Source: a virus. From it: 38,603 bases of DNA. This document shows, piece after piece, positions 1-6,119 of this stretch. The notes beneath the pieces were generated by a model. That model made no database searches. It saw nothing but the letters and a program-made list of their open reading frames with translations, and was not told the DNA's origin. The translations under genes were made by a program, and so were the position numbers. Position 1 is the stretch's first letter; every line of letters begins with the position of its first letter. The DNA lies in IMG/VR virus record IMGVR_UViG_3300027996_000077, positions 1 through 38,603 of that record; one strand, written 5' to 3'.

Positions 1-55
1 CTTTTTCTTGTCTTTTTCTTGTCTTTTTCTTGTCTTTTTCTTGTCTTTTTCTTGT
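1..55. repeat. Tandem repeat, 5 perfect copies of an 11-bp unit
   Basis: Five exact copies of CTTTTTCTTGT (+ strand) run from the first base of the window to 55. On the minus strand the unit is ACAAGAAAAAG and begins immediately after a start codon. The array may continue past the left edge, so the copy number is a minimum. Confidence 0.95.
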
Positions 56-58
56 CAT
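1..58 (-). CDS. Partial gene with repeat-encoded basic N-terminus
   Basis: An ATG on the minus strand at 58-56 is preceded by AGGAG at 66-70 with a 7-base gap, and the frame is open to the window edge. The visible start reads M, then TRKRQEKDKKK, then TRKRQEK. It is encoded from the fourth base onward by an 11-bp tandem repeat, which in protein gives an 11-residue period of Lys, Arg, Glu and Asp. The rest of the gene lies to the left, so no function can be given. Because 11 is not a multiple of 3, gain or loss of one unit would shift the downstream frame. It follows the small gene that ends at 77 by only 18 bases and is probably in the same operon. Confidence 0.6.
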   Translation of the reverse strand, partial: MTRKRQEKDKKKTRKRQEK

Positions 59-76
59 CGTACGTCTCCTAAAAAG

Positions 77-316
77 TTAACTCATAATATTACTTTTAAA
101 TTCTTCGCTTAACATTCTTGCTTCTAGCCGGTTGTAGCCCGCAAAGATCCCTTTTAGTTTGCAAGTGTCAATTTCAGCTACGACCGTGCCATCATCAAGC
201 GTAAGATCTTCTTGCAACTTACCGATGGCTTCCATAATCTCGGTCACCATCAACATCAACTCCGCCCCAAGCTTCTCCTGCCCAAGGGTTTCACGAGTTC
301 TTAAGTCTTTTTTCAT
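77..316 (-). CDS. Hypothetical phage protein, 79 aa
   Basis: The product is a small acidic, helix-rich protein beginning MKKDLRTRETLGQEK, with no recognised domain. Its start at 316 overlaps the stop of the upstream gene as ATGA, so translation is probably coupled. A GGGG run 7 bases before the ATG can serve as ribosome site. It lies between a conserved phage hypothetical (313-618) and the repeat-encoded gene at the left edge, all on the minus strand, and is probably part of an early operon. No membrane segment or signal peptide is visible. Function unknown. Confidence 0.65.
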   Translation of the reverse strand: MKKDLRTRETLGQEKLGAELMLMVTEIMEAIGKLQEDLTLDDGTVVAEIDTCKLKGIFAGYNRLEARMLSEEFKSNIMS

Positions 317-618
317 AATGTTTCCCCAACTAAATCAACTGCCTTTTGATGGCCGATTAGTGCTTCTTCTTTTGAAGAATAACGATCTTGCCAACCTACT
401 AATTTTTTATTATTAAAAATCATCGTCTCCCACAACACTGGCTCGGAACCACCAAAACTATGGTCAAGACCTAAGAAAACAGTGGAGATATGAGTGCCAC
501 CAATCAAATCATTTTTAACACATCGATTATCTAAGTTTTCAAACCACTCAGCCCACTTTAGAATATCTGGCTCTAAAACAGGGCCTCCTTTTTCATTTAA
601 AATGTATTTTTTAGGCAT
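313..618 (-). CDS. Conserved phage hypothetical protein, 101 aa
   Basis: The open frame extends upstream to 1032, but the real start is the ATG at 618: GAGG lies 6 bases before it, and the longer frame would run antisense through the primase gene. The protein begins MPKKYILNEKGGPVLEPD and contains STVFLGLDHSF and VLWETMIF, with YSSKEEALIGHQKAV near the end. This pattern (a short N-terminal strand, a W-rich helix, STVFLGLDH, LWETM, a YSxxEEALxGH helix) is familiar to me from conserved phage and prophage proteins of unknown function. Its stop overlaps the next start as ATGA. It is the first gene of the leftward unit that starts in the divergent region. Confidence 0.8.
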   Translation of the reverse strand: MPKKYILNEKGGPVLEPDILKWAEWFENLDNRCVKNDLIGGTHISTVFLGLDHSFGGSEPVLWETMIFNNKKLVGWQDRYSSKEEALIGHQKAVDLVGETL

Positions 619-677
619 GATTTTCCTCAATTTGATTGCACTAGGATTGCGCAAGCATAGGGTAGAGAAAAAATTAA

Positions 678-705
678 TGCAAGAGAAATTACTCTTCCTC
701 TTGCA
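678..705 (-). other. Leader hairpin upstream of the leftward unit
   Basis: TGCAAGAG (678-685) and CTCTTGCA (698-705) are perfect inverted 8-base arms around a 12-base loop. A competing arm CTCTT at 692-696 can pair with AAGAG instead. The element lies about 60 bases before the ATG at 618, inside the likely 5' leader of that transcript. It has no T-run, so it does not look like a terminator. Confidence 0.45.
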
Positions 706-727
706 CAAACAATGAATCACAATTTTC

Positions 728-746
728 AATACACAAAATCGGAAAT
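728..746 (-). promoter_or_regulatory. Shared upstream motif, copy 1
   Basis: Read on the minus strand the core is TTCCGATTTTGTGTATT. It is nearly identical to the copy at 10063-10081 (TTCCGATTTGTGTATT) and resembles 7424-7447. All three stand upstream of minus-strand genes. No good TTGACA box sits 16-18 bases before the TATT element, so this may be a phage-specific promoter or activator site rather than an ordinary sigma70 promoter. Confidence 0.4.
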
Positions 747-750
747 GTAC

Positions 751-778
751 TTGACTGAGGTTAGCATAATTGTACAAT
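751..778 (+). promoter_or_regulatory. Candidate sigma70 promoter for primase-helicase, with operator-like palindrome
   Basis: TTGACT (751-756) and TACAAT (773-778) are separated by 16 bases, facing the primase gene. The -10 box lies inside a perfect 12-base palindrome, AATTGTACAATT (768-779). CTTGAC (750-755) and GTCAAG (787-792) form outer inverted arms. A regulator binding the palindrome would block the promoter directly. A second possible -35, TTGACC, is at 778-783. Confidence 0.5.
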
Positions 779-835
779 TGACCCTCGTCAAGAAAACATT
801 TAAGACTTAAATAGTAACACAGAACCGGAGAACCC

Positions 836-1735
836 ATGGATCCAATCACAACGATATCAACGCATCCACTAGTGCCAAACATGACTGAAGTAAAAAGCTC
901 CGACAAGCCAGCAGCCATGTATGCCAAAGGCTTCGAGATGCTACCGACACGGTGGTCAATCATTCCGCAGTACATCTGTAAATATGTATGGTCACCCTCC
1001 ACATATAGCGGTGGCCACAGGAAACAATCCAATCATATTAGCACCCATGTCATCGGACTTGACTTCGATGACCCCACATATAGCGTCATTGACGCCAAAA
1101 GAAAGTGGAGAGATAATATACATATAATCGGTCTGACAAAATCCCATCAAACGGAGAAACGTGGCGTGACCTGTGATAGGTTCCGGGTTTTATTACTCGC
1201 TGAAAATATTATGACGGACATCTACACCGTCAAAACCACACTTGCGGCAGCAGCAGCCGGAACACCAGCAGACTCGGCCTGCTTCGACGCGGCCAGGTTC
1301 TTCTGGCCATGTCAAGAAATTGTAAGCTGTATAACTAGCGGTAAGAAAATCAAGGTTGAACAACCAGTTGCGCAGGCCACATACAATAACACAGCAGACC
1401 ACAAACGCAAAGCATTCGAAGAAACCGGAGAATACCCCGATGATATCACTTGGTTTCTAACAGAAGGCACGCTCTTTAGCCCAAGAGATGCACTCTATAA
1501 TAATAGATCACGTAACTGTTCCACATATGAGACGGCTTGTTACCTCTGGGAAATCGGCGAAGCAGAACAGCTCATCACCGACCTACTCATGGCAGCACCC
1601 CTTGATTATGATGACGACTTTAATGGAGACGTAGTATGGAAGATCATCCAAAGAACGAAGGAAAAGATTCAAGCGAAAGCACCGAAGAACCCAAGAAGCG
1701 AAGCGAAAATCTTACACTTAAATACGAAAAAATAG
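836..1735 (+). CDS. Archaeo-eukaryotic-type primase (AEP/PrimPol-like), 299 aa
   Basis: Probably the primer-synthesising subunit for phage DNA replication. The AEP catalytic pattern is visible: GLDFDDP at about residues 74-80 gives the metal-binding DxD pair; TKSHQ at 101-105 fits the SxH motif; DRFRVLLL at 114-121 fits the strand with the third motif; DAARFFWPC at 151-159 matches the D-x-x-R-x-(F/Y)-x-P stretch common in replicative primases of phages and plasmids. The start has CGGAG 5 bases upstream of the ATG. The last 100 bases overlap the SF3 helicase in the -1 frame, and the frame ends AAA AAA TAG. In many phages these two activities form one polypeptide, so this is either a true split or a frameshift-linked pair. 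Confidence 0.75.
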   Translation: MDPITTISTHPLVPNMTEVKSSDKPAAMYAKGFEMLPTRWSIIPQYICKYVWSPSTYSGGHRKQSNHISTHVIGLDFDDPTYSVIDAKRKWRDNIHIIGLTKSHQTEKRGVTCDRFRVLLLAENIMTDIYTVKTTLAAAAAGTPADSACFDAARFFWPCQEIVSCITSGKKIKVEQPVAQATYNNTADHKRKAFEETGEYPDDITWFLTEGTLFSPRDALYNNRSRNCSTYETACYLWEIGEAEQLITDLLMAAPLDYDDDFNGDVVWKIIQRTKEKIQAKAPKNPRSEAKILHLNTKK

Positions 1736-2961
1736 CCCGTGCAATCAGAGGCCAAACAAACGCCCCGGCGTGGCCACTGTTCAGACCAAAAATGCACCTG
1801 CTCGCATCCGAAGGGGGCACCACTGAGATCCTCGTCGAAGACGATATGACCCGAGTCGTCACCTACGTAGATTCCCTCAAATACGTCGAAGGGAAAGTCG
1901 CCAAATACTGCTGGGGAGAACTCAGAACCGCTGATAATAAAACCAAGTTCAACCCACACCAAGTCGCCCAGGCCGCACGCCAGTGGGAGCTGACCACATA
2001 CCCCCTGCGGGAGCCACCCAAAATGGTACGCTACCACTCCGACGAAGGACTATGCTTTCACCGACTGAACTTTGACCCGCGTCCCATGGCCACTCCCATC
2101 TTCGATGAAATACTCAGCAGGTGCAGTGAGCCCGCAGCGCTCATGGCCTTCATAGGATCCATCATGGATGATAACTCAGATACAGAACAATACCTCTGGA
2201 TGTACGGAGCCGGACTCAACGGTAAAGGATCTATCATAGATTTCCTCAAACGCCTGATGGGACCAGCCTACGCCTCCGAAGAACCAGAAAATATCATGGA
2301 CAAAAATCAACGCTTCTGGACCTGGGGACTAAGAGGCAAACGCCTCATAGCCTTCGCCGAATGTGCCAAAGACTCCGTCGTCTCATGCCCACGCTTTAAA
2401 TCCCTGACCGGAGGTGACGCCATCAGAGTCGAAGCCAAACGTGGTGCCATCACCAGCGAAACCATGAAACTGAAAATCATAATCGGTTCAAATGAACCAC
2501 CAAACATCTCCTCGATCAAAGCAGATACCCGACGAGCCATCTTCATCACCTTCGGGGATGTGCCCCCAGGAACCACCAGAGACCCCAGATATAGGGATAA
2601 ACTATGGGCGGAAGCACCAGGGATAGTGTTCAACTGTACTAATACCTATAAGAAAATGTGCCCCGACGGTGGCGAGATCCCATGCGACCAAGAAGCCGTC
2701 AGGAAACTGGCCATGAGAAATGAAGAAAAATGGGAAGATATCCTGGATGCCTGCTTCACCATCGATCATGATCGCACGGGAGGATGTGATGCCTGGAAAT
2801 TCGCTGACTCGCTCAAAAAAATAGCAGGCTGCCACGCCAACTGGGAAATAAGAAAATTTAAAGATTGGCTCGAAAGAACCCACGGGATCCAAAGAACCAC
2901 CAACCACCCCCGCATGTACCCAGGGCTCCATGAACGTGAAGGAGGCGAGAACCTCGTGTAA
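1636..2961 (+). CDS. SF3 / D5-like replicative helicase, 441 aa
   Basis: An SF3 AAA+ helicase that would unwind phage DNA next to the primase. Motifs in order: Walker A GAGLNGKGS at residues 191-199; Walker B RLIAFAE at 236-242, ending in the catalytic acid; motif C KIIIGSNEPP at 280-289 with the sensor Asn; and an arginine pair at 299-300 as candidate arginine finger. The residues before about 160 resemble the D5 N-terminal region. The ATG at 1636 has GGAG 7 bases upstream and lies 100 bases inside the primase gene; a stop at 1621-1623 prevents an earlier start. The first 33 codons are out of frame with the primase and rich in Glu, Lys and Ser, so this stretch may be a linker or not part of the main product if frameshifting occurs. 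Confidence 0.85.
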   Translation: MEDHPKNEGKDSSESTEEPKKRSENLTLKYEKIARAIRGQTNAPAWPLFRPKMHLLASEGGTTEILVEDDMTRVVTYVDSLKYVEGKVAKYCWGELRTADNKTKFNPHQVAQAARQWELTTYPLREPPKMVRYHSDEGLCFHRLNFDPRPMATPIFDEILSRCSEPAALMAFIGSIMDDNSDTEQYLWMYGAGLNGKGSIIDFLKRLMGPAYASEEPENIMDKNQRFWTWGLRGKRLIAFAECAKDSVVSCPRFKSLTGGDAIRVEAKRGAITSETMKLKIIIGSNEPPNISSIKADTRRAIFITFGDVPPGTTRDPRYRDKLWAEAPGIVFNCTNTYKKMCPDGGEIPCDQEAVRKLAMRNEEKWEDILDACFTIDHDRTGGCDAWKFADSLKKIAGCHANWEIRKFKDWLERTHGIQRTTNHPRMYPGLHEREGGENLV

Positions 2962-3120
2962 CCATGGACACACATTGAAACACATCGGAACACAATGCAG
3001 AATTGGCATGCTGTTTCCGAAAAAAGATAATGATTACGCTTGGTAAAAAACCTATAACACCATACCCACTACGAATATATATGTTATGTATATCTTTGTA
3101 AAAGAGAGTATAAGAGAACG

Positions 3121-3192
3121 ATGAGAAAAAGGGAGAAATGCAATAGTTGTTATATAGGATACCCTGTTTGTGGTGTGTGTGGTGTTTATTGA
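3121..3192 (+). CDS. Possible 23-aa double-CxxC microprotein
   Basis: A very short frame reads MRKREKCNSCYIGYPVCGVC and three more residues, giving a CxxC-x8-CxxC spacing like a miniature zinc knuckle. It lies 160 bases after the helicase stop on the same strand. The ribosome site is weak (AAGAG, 4 bases before the ATG). Several other CxxC microproteins occur nearby, which makes it worth recording, but chance cannot be excluded. Confidence 0.2.
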   Translation: MRKREKCNSCYIGYPVCGVCGVY

Positions 3193-3230
3193 AAGATTTC
3201 AATTGGTTAGTCTTTTTTCCCTGGTGTTTT

Positions 3231-3250
3231 GTGGTGTGTTTGAACACCAC
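3231..3250. other. Inverted repeat between convergent genes
   Basis: GTGGTGT (3231-3237) and ACACCAC (3244-3250) form a 7-bp stem with a 6-base loop, directly before the end of the minus-strand gene at 3255. No T-run follows on either strand, so it is at best a weak terminator. The rest of 2962-3254 is AT-rich, with repeated GTGGTGTTT-like words and only the possible microprotein at 3121. Confidence 0.3.
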
Positions 3251-3254
3251 GGAC

Positions 3255-3482
3255 CTACTTTTGCTCATTTTTTAGACAGTTCAAACCGAGCGATTCTACC
3301 AGTGCTCGAATTTTAGACAGTTCAATTGGGTCGTGCTTATTTTTGCAGCAGCCCTCACAACATTCACATGTTCGGCAGCCGATATGGAATTCGATCCCGC
3401 AACTTTTGCATACTTCGCAGAAGAAGGTGGTCTCATCATATGTATGATCCTGTGGACTCTTATATCTCATTTGGCTCCTCAT
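3255..3482 (-). CDS. Cys-rich zinc-finger-like small protein, 75 aa
   Basis: The C-terminal half contains CEVCKSCGIEF followed by GCRTCECCEGCCKN, at least three CxxC-type pairs that could bind two zinc ions. The start is set at 3482, where AAGGAG lies 6 bases upstream. Alternatives are ATG 3485 and ATG 3470, the latter also with an AGGAG; the long frame from 3581 would overlap the upstream gene by over 120 bases. With the chosen start the overlap is 23 bases. It is the last gene of the minus-strand early operon and faces the helicase gene tail to tail. Function unknown; a nucleic-acid or protein-binding zinc module is the simplest reading. Confidence 0.6.
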   Translation of the reverse strand: MRSQMRYKSPQDHTYDETTFFCEVCKSCGIEFHIGCRTCECCEGCCKNKHDPIELSKIRALVESLGLNCLKNEQK

Positions 3483-3765
3483 CATTATCTCCTTCAGGTT
3501 GTTTGGTGGTATTTTGATATGGTCTATAATTCCAGAGCGGGCAGATTTTAGATGAGCATCCCCGTATCTCTTCAACAACATTGGTGTATCCGAAGCAATG
3601 TTGGCAATGAGCTTTAATTGCTCCCGCTGGCGCAGCTTTTCCGGTCAGGGTTCTTTGGTATAGACCACGACAATTTGATGGTACATTCTTCTTGGCATAT
3701 TCCTTCCCTGCTTTTTTTCGTGCTTCCGGCATTTTCTGAGCTGATTTTTCACTTCTGGTGGCCAT
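3460..3765 (-). CDS. Conserved phage zinc-binding-like protein, 101 aa
   Basis: The product begins MATRSEKSAQKMPEARKKAG with a basic N-terminus and carries AIKAHCQHCFGY, then VVEEIRGCSSKICPLW and YRPY. The arrangement HCxxCxGY, VxxxxxCxxxxCPLWxYR is one I recognise from many phage hypotheticals, with four Cys positioned for one zinc. The ATG at 3765 has GGGAG 8 bases upstream; a GTG two codons earlier is too close to that site. The first gene after the 3844-3873 promoter and its 5' hairpin, so it may be transcribed on its own as well as from upstream. The acidic tail GDNDEEPNEI overlaps the next start. Confidence 0.7.
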   Translation of the reverse strand: MATRSEKSAQKMPEARKKAGKEYAKKNVPSNCRGLYQRTLTGKAAPAGAIKAHCQHCFGYTNVVEEIRGCSSKICPLWNYRPYQNTTKQPEGDNDEEPNEI

Positions 3766-3798
3766 TTTCACGTCTCCCTTTATATATGATTGAATTGG

Positions 3799-3836
3799 GG
3801 TACTGGGAGACCTGTTTTAGGCCATTACCCAGTACC
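3799..3836 (-). other. 5'-end hairpin of the 3765 transcript
   Basis: GGTACTGGG (3799-3807) and CCCAGTACC (3828-3836) are perfect 9-base inverted arms. The 20-base loop holds an inner CCT/AGG pair. Relative to the promoter at 3844-3873 the transcript would begin at about 3837, so the hairpin would be at its extreme 5' end, as in leaders that stabilise mRNA. A 45-codon frame crossing it (3749-3886) is probably not a gene. Confidence 0.5.
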
Positions 3837-3843
3837 GGGTTGC

Positions 3844-3873
3844 TTATTAATTGAACATCTGGCCACCTGTCAA
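3844..3873 (-). promoter_or_regulatory. Candidate sigma70 promoter, minus strand
   Basis: A perfect TTGACA (3868-3873, minus strand) is followed after 18 bases by TAATAA (3844-3849). It lies just after the stop of the lipoprotein gene and before the zinc-binding-like gene at 3765. The -10 matches only three of six consensus positions, but the perfect -35 and the position before a 5' hairpin support it. Confidence 0.4.
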
Positions 3874-3887
3874 GTCGATTCTTCATA

Positions 3888-4253
3888 TTATATGGGCTCC
3901 TCGGACGGTTCTGGGGACGATTCAGCTTCCGGTTCATAATCAGTAAATGGTTCTTCGTCTTCGGCTTCGCAGAATTCTCCGAGCGGTACCCAGTGGCCGT
4001 CGTGGCATTCAAGGACCATCCACTCGGCCTTAAGATATATGATCGTCCCTTGTCTCTGGGTGTTACATGCTGGAATCTTTACATAATCTGCTTCAGGTTC
4101 AGTGTCGAGGTACTCCATATCATAGACTTCTGTTGGATCTGAGGAGTGCCTCGGATATTCTTCCTCCTCTTCAGCGGACCCGCAGGATAGTAATAATGTA
4201 CTGATGACTGCTAGTACAAATGTACCTGTTAATTTTTTCTTACGGTTTCTCAT
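3888..4253 (-). CDS. Phage-encoded lipoprotein, 121 aa
   Basis: The ATG at 4253 has AAGGAG with a 7-base spacer; a longer frame to 4313 lacks a good site. The N-terminus is a typical lipoprotein signal: basic MRNRKKKL, a hydrophobic stretch TFVLAVISTLLL, then LLSC-G, a lipobox with the lipid-accepting Cys near residue 24. The mature part is very acidic, with EEEEE just after the Cys and a Glu/Pro-rich end (EPEAESSPEPSEEPI). Two later Cys may pair. It probably sits on the membrane of the infected cell. Small early phage lipoproteins can block adsorption or DNA entry by other phages (superinfection exclusion); that role is inference. Confidence 0.75.
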   Translation of the reverse strand: MRNRKKKLTGTFVLAVISTLLLSCGSAEEEEEYPRHSSDPTEVYDMEYLDTEPEADYVKIPACNTQRQGTIIYLKAEWMVLECHDGHWVPLGEFCEAEDEEPFTDYEPEAESSPEPSEEPI

Positions 4254-4281
4254 TTTGCGTCTCCTTACTTGTTGGTTTAAG

Positions 4282-4506
4282 TTAATCATTATAAATAATG
4301 TCCTCGTCTCCATACGTATGGAAGAAATGCCGATAGTACCTATAAAGTTCCGCCAGGTTCATTCCGAGTCTGTCTTTTAGAGCGTTGTCTACGGCCCACT
4401 GTTCTTCGGTCATCCAAAGGGTGGTCCTTTTGACTGCTCCAGTTCCGCCTACTGGCGGTCTTCCTACTGGTCTTTTAGGTGGTCTGTCTATTGTTGAGCG
4501 GCTCAT
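4282..4506 (-). CDS. AT-hook plus ribbon-helix-helix DNA-binding protein, 74 aa
   Basis: Residues 12-18 read RPVGRPP, close to the AT-hook core GRP that enters the minor groove. Residues 27-63 (RTTLWMTEEQW, then a helix ending in LGMNLAELYRYYRHFF) fit a ribbon-helix-helix fold: a short strand followed by two helices. It is likely a DNA-binding regulator, perhaps of the early genes. The start at 4506 has AAGGAG 7 bases upstream and overlaps the stop of the previous gene as ATGA. Its own operator is not identified; the palindromes at 768-779, 7762-7782 and 10493-10555 are candidates. Confidence 0.65.
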   Translation of the reverse strand: MSRSTIDRPPKRPVGRPPVGGTGAVKRTTLWMTEEQWAVDNALKDRLGMNLAELYRYYRHFFHTYGDEDIIYND

Positions 4507-4712
4507 TTTATTTCTCCTTCCAGTTTTTGTTGCAGTTTTTTATCTATTGGTCCGTAATACCATTGTGAGTTTTCTGCGACGATGTATGCTTTTCTTCCTA
4601 TTTTTACAGTGTGTATAGCAGGTTCAATATCTGTATTGTATGGCCAATAAATGTATACCTCTGAATTTTTGTTGTATTTTTCCAGTTGTTTAATTAGGTC
4701 TTTGATCTTCAT
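4503..4712 (-). CDS. Hypothetical early protein, 69 aa
   Basis: The start at 4712 follows GGAGG with a 6-base spacer. The longer frame to 4787 would overlay the zinc-ribbon gene and lacks a good site. The protein begins MKIKDLIKQLEKYNKNSEVY, a short amphipathic helix, then strands including IHTVKIGRKAYIV. This layout (DLIxxLxxY then xVYI) resembles a widespread small phage family of unknown function. Its start overlaps the end of the zinc-ribbon gene by 23 bases, and its stop overlaps the next start as ATGA. Confidence 0.65.
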   Translation of the reverse strand: MKIKDLIKQLEKYNKNSEVYIYWPYNTDIEPAIHTVKIGRKAYIVAENSQWYYGPIDKKLQQKLEGEIK

Positions 4713-4809
4713 TTTGTACCTCCTTTTCTTCTTCTTCATGTTTTCCACATTCCATGCACCTTTTAGACACATCCGGAAATTTTTCACCGCAGTGTTTACA
4801 TTTTTTCAT
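4690..4809 (-). CDS. Zinc-ribbon microprotein, 39 aa
   Basis: The frame reads MKKCKHCGEKFPDVSKRCME then CGKHEEEEKE and an acidic tail. The spacing CxxCG-x9-CxxCG is a classic one-zinc ribbon. GGAG lies 7 bases before the ATG at 4809, the same arrangement used by its neighbours, and the ATG overlaps the previous stop as ATGA, so both translation signals support a real gene. The last 23 bases overlap the next gene and contain that gene's ribosome site. Such miniature ribbons usually mediate contacts with nucleic acid or with a host enzyme such as RNA polymerase; which applies here is unknown. Confidence 0.7.
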   Translation of the reverse strand: MKKCKHCGEKFPDVSKRCMECGKHEEEEKEVQNEDQRPN

Positions 4810-5084
4810 TTTGTGTCTCCTCTTAATAATACGTTTAAGCTTTCATAGTTTCTTATTCGGCTATAGTCATGATAAACGGTTTTCATTTTAGGTTTTGTTC
4901 CATATTTATTTTCGTATGCATTTATAAAAATTCCTGCGTCTATGTCTTCTTCAAGATAGACGGTCTGTCCTTTTTGATAGCTACATGATGATAGATAGTG
5001 GAGTACTTGCAGTGAAATTAATTCTTTTCTTTTTACTGCTACCCAACCATGCCCTGGATCTGAATAAAATCTATAAGTTTTCAT
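4806..5084 (-). CDS. Conserved phage hypothetical protein, 92 aa
   Basis: Begins MKTYRFYSDPGHGWVAVKRK and later reads SSCSYQKGQTVYLEEDIDAG and YSRIRNYESL. The order FYSDPGHGW, a Leu-rich helix, SYQ-G-YLEED-DA, then SRIRxYES is a recurring phage and plasmid family of unknown function that I recognise. The start has GAGGAG 8 bases upstream. Its stop overlaps the zinc-ribbon start (ATGA). The family occurs in many phage early regions, but no activity is known to me. Confidence 0.75.
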   Translation of the reverse strand: MKTYRFYSDPGHGWVAVKRKELISLQVLHYLSSCSYQKGQTVYLEEDIDAGIFINAYENKYGTKPKMKTVYHDYSRIRNYESLNVLLRGDTK

Positions 5085-5089
5085 TTTGT

Positions 5090-5335
5090 TTACTCCTCAT
5101 AATATGGGTTATTTTCAAGCGCGTTTTGCATTGCTTCTTTTTCTGTATCGAACGGTCCGAATGGGTCATTATTTTTGATGGTATAGAACCATGCTGTTCC
5201 AAAATCCACGTCTTTAGCATCTTCAGGGACATCATCATGACTCAAGTATATTTCATCATCTGCGTATTTTTTCCCGTCTGTTCTGGTGGCTACGATCCAA
5301 TAATCTGATTTAAAAATTTCAATATTGTCTTTCAT
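5090..5335 (-). CDS. Hypothetical early protein, 81 aa
   Basis: A small acidic protein beginning MKDNIEIFKSDYWIVATRTD, with FGTAWFYTIKNNDPFGPFDT in the second half and a Glu/Asn-rich helix at the end. The FGPF-x-T-x-x-EAxxxAxE ending resembles short SPOR-like or phage accessory proteins, but I do not recognise a family. AAGGAG lies 8 bases before the ATG. The start overlaps the previous stop as ATGA, and the next gene begins 6 bases after the stop. Confidence 0.6.
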   Translation of the reverse strand: MKDNIEIFKSDYWIVATRTDGKKYADDEIYLSHDDVPEDAKDVDFGTAWFYTIKNNDPFGPFDTEKEAMQNALENNPYYEE

Positions 5336-5529
5336 TTTGTTGGCTCCTTATTTTGGAGGATTAAATCTTTTATATTAAAATATCCTTCATAGTCTAAATC
5401 AGGAACAGACACATACCATGACGGTGAGCTTGAGCAACAATAGGTGTTAATGCAATCGGTAAATCCTATGACTTTTTTATCTTCTTCATGCCACCATTTA
5501 GGCATAATTACTTTAATTTTGTTTTTCAT
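5332..5529 (-). CDS. Hypothetical early protein, 65 aa
   Basis: The ATG at 5529 has AAGGAG with a 6-base spacer and is preferred over the ATG at 5559, which has none and would overlap the Gp88-family gene. The sequence starts MKNKIKVIMPKWWHEEDKKV and includes a CxxxxCC cluster in the middle (CINTYCCSSS). No domain is recognised. Its stop overlaps the following start as ATGA, and it starts 11 bases after the stop of the Gp88-family gene. Confidence 0.6.
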   Translation of the reverse strand: MKNKIKVIMPKWWHEEDKKVIGFTDCINTYCCSSSPSWYVSVPDLDYEGYFNIKDLILQNKEPTK

Positions 5530-5539
5530 TTCATGCTCC

Positions 5540-6100
5540 TTAATGTTGTTTAAGTGCAATATATTTGTAGCCGTTCACGGCCATGAGTTCATTGTCATTT
5601 GTGATCTTCCATTTTCTTGACGGTACTTTTTCTCCGGGTTTAATTATCATTGCTTGCGGCTTGCTATCATCAATAAGCTTGTCGTGTTCTCCGCCATGGG
5701 ATTGGATCCTATTAGTATTTTTCAACCGGTCAAATTGTGTCCAGTTCAGATGAAGAGCTTTGGTGTAACAATAAAATTTTATGCCCGGCAATGCTTGCGC
5801 TATCATAGTCCATTTGTCAAGATACGCTTGACTATAAAAATCACTAGTATCGTGAATTCGGATGATTTTAATTGATCTTCTGCGCCTTATTTCCTTAATC
5901 ATTTCAGCAACAAACCATTTTTCCATTGACATTTCAAAAAGTTTTTGCCACCTATTTTTGCACCTTTTTTCGAACACTTTATAGAACCCATTTTCGCCAT
6001 AGCATGGACATTTACATCCAACACAATTTTTTCGTGGCTCAAGACCAAAGGCGTGAATTCCGAATTTTTTCATCTTGTCATTTTGCGTAAATATATTCAT
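5540..6100 (-). CDS. Gp88-family phage protein, 186 aa
   Basis: Resembles the 'gene product 88' family known from mycobacteriophages and many other phages, whose biochemical role is not established. Visible features: a Cys cluster NCVGCKCPCYGENG (Cys 26, 29, 31, 33) that could hold a metal or iron-sulphur centre; a basic helix near residues 68-76; RIHDTSDFYSQAYLDKW at 81-97; and FYCYTKAL at 109-116. The block H-D-[ST]-x-D-F-x-[SD]-x-x-Y-L-x-x-W then FYxYTK is the family signature as I know it. AAGGAG lies 6 bases upstream of the ATG at 6100. The length is near the usual 180-250 residues. Confidence 0.75.
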   Translation of the reverse strand: MNIFTQNDKMKKFGIHAFGLEPRKNCVGCKCPCYGENGFYKVFEKRCKNRWQKLFEMSMEKWFVAEMIKEIRRRRSIKIIRIHDTSDFYSQAYLDKWTMIAQALPGIKFYCYTKALHLNWTQFDRLKNTNRIQSHGGEHDKLIDDSKPQAMIIKPGEKVPSRKWKITNDNELMAVNGYKYIALKQH

Positions 6101-6119
6101 GTCGGTCTCCTTTTTGTTG

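Noticed and set aside
619-1032. N-terminal extension of the 313-618 gene up to 1032
   Set aside because: It would run antisense through the primase gene and the divergent promoter region, and the ATG at 618 has its own GAGG site and conserved start.
3749-4012. Minus-strand frame of 87 codons (and a 45-codon version)
   Set aside because: It lies over the lipoprotein gene in another frame, and the shorter version covers the 5' hairpin and promoter at 3799-3873. Its ribosome site is 10 bases from the ATG, too distant.
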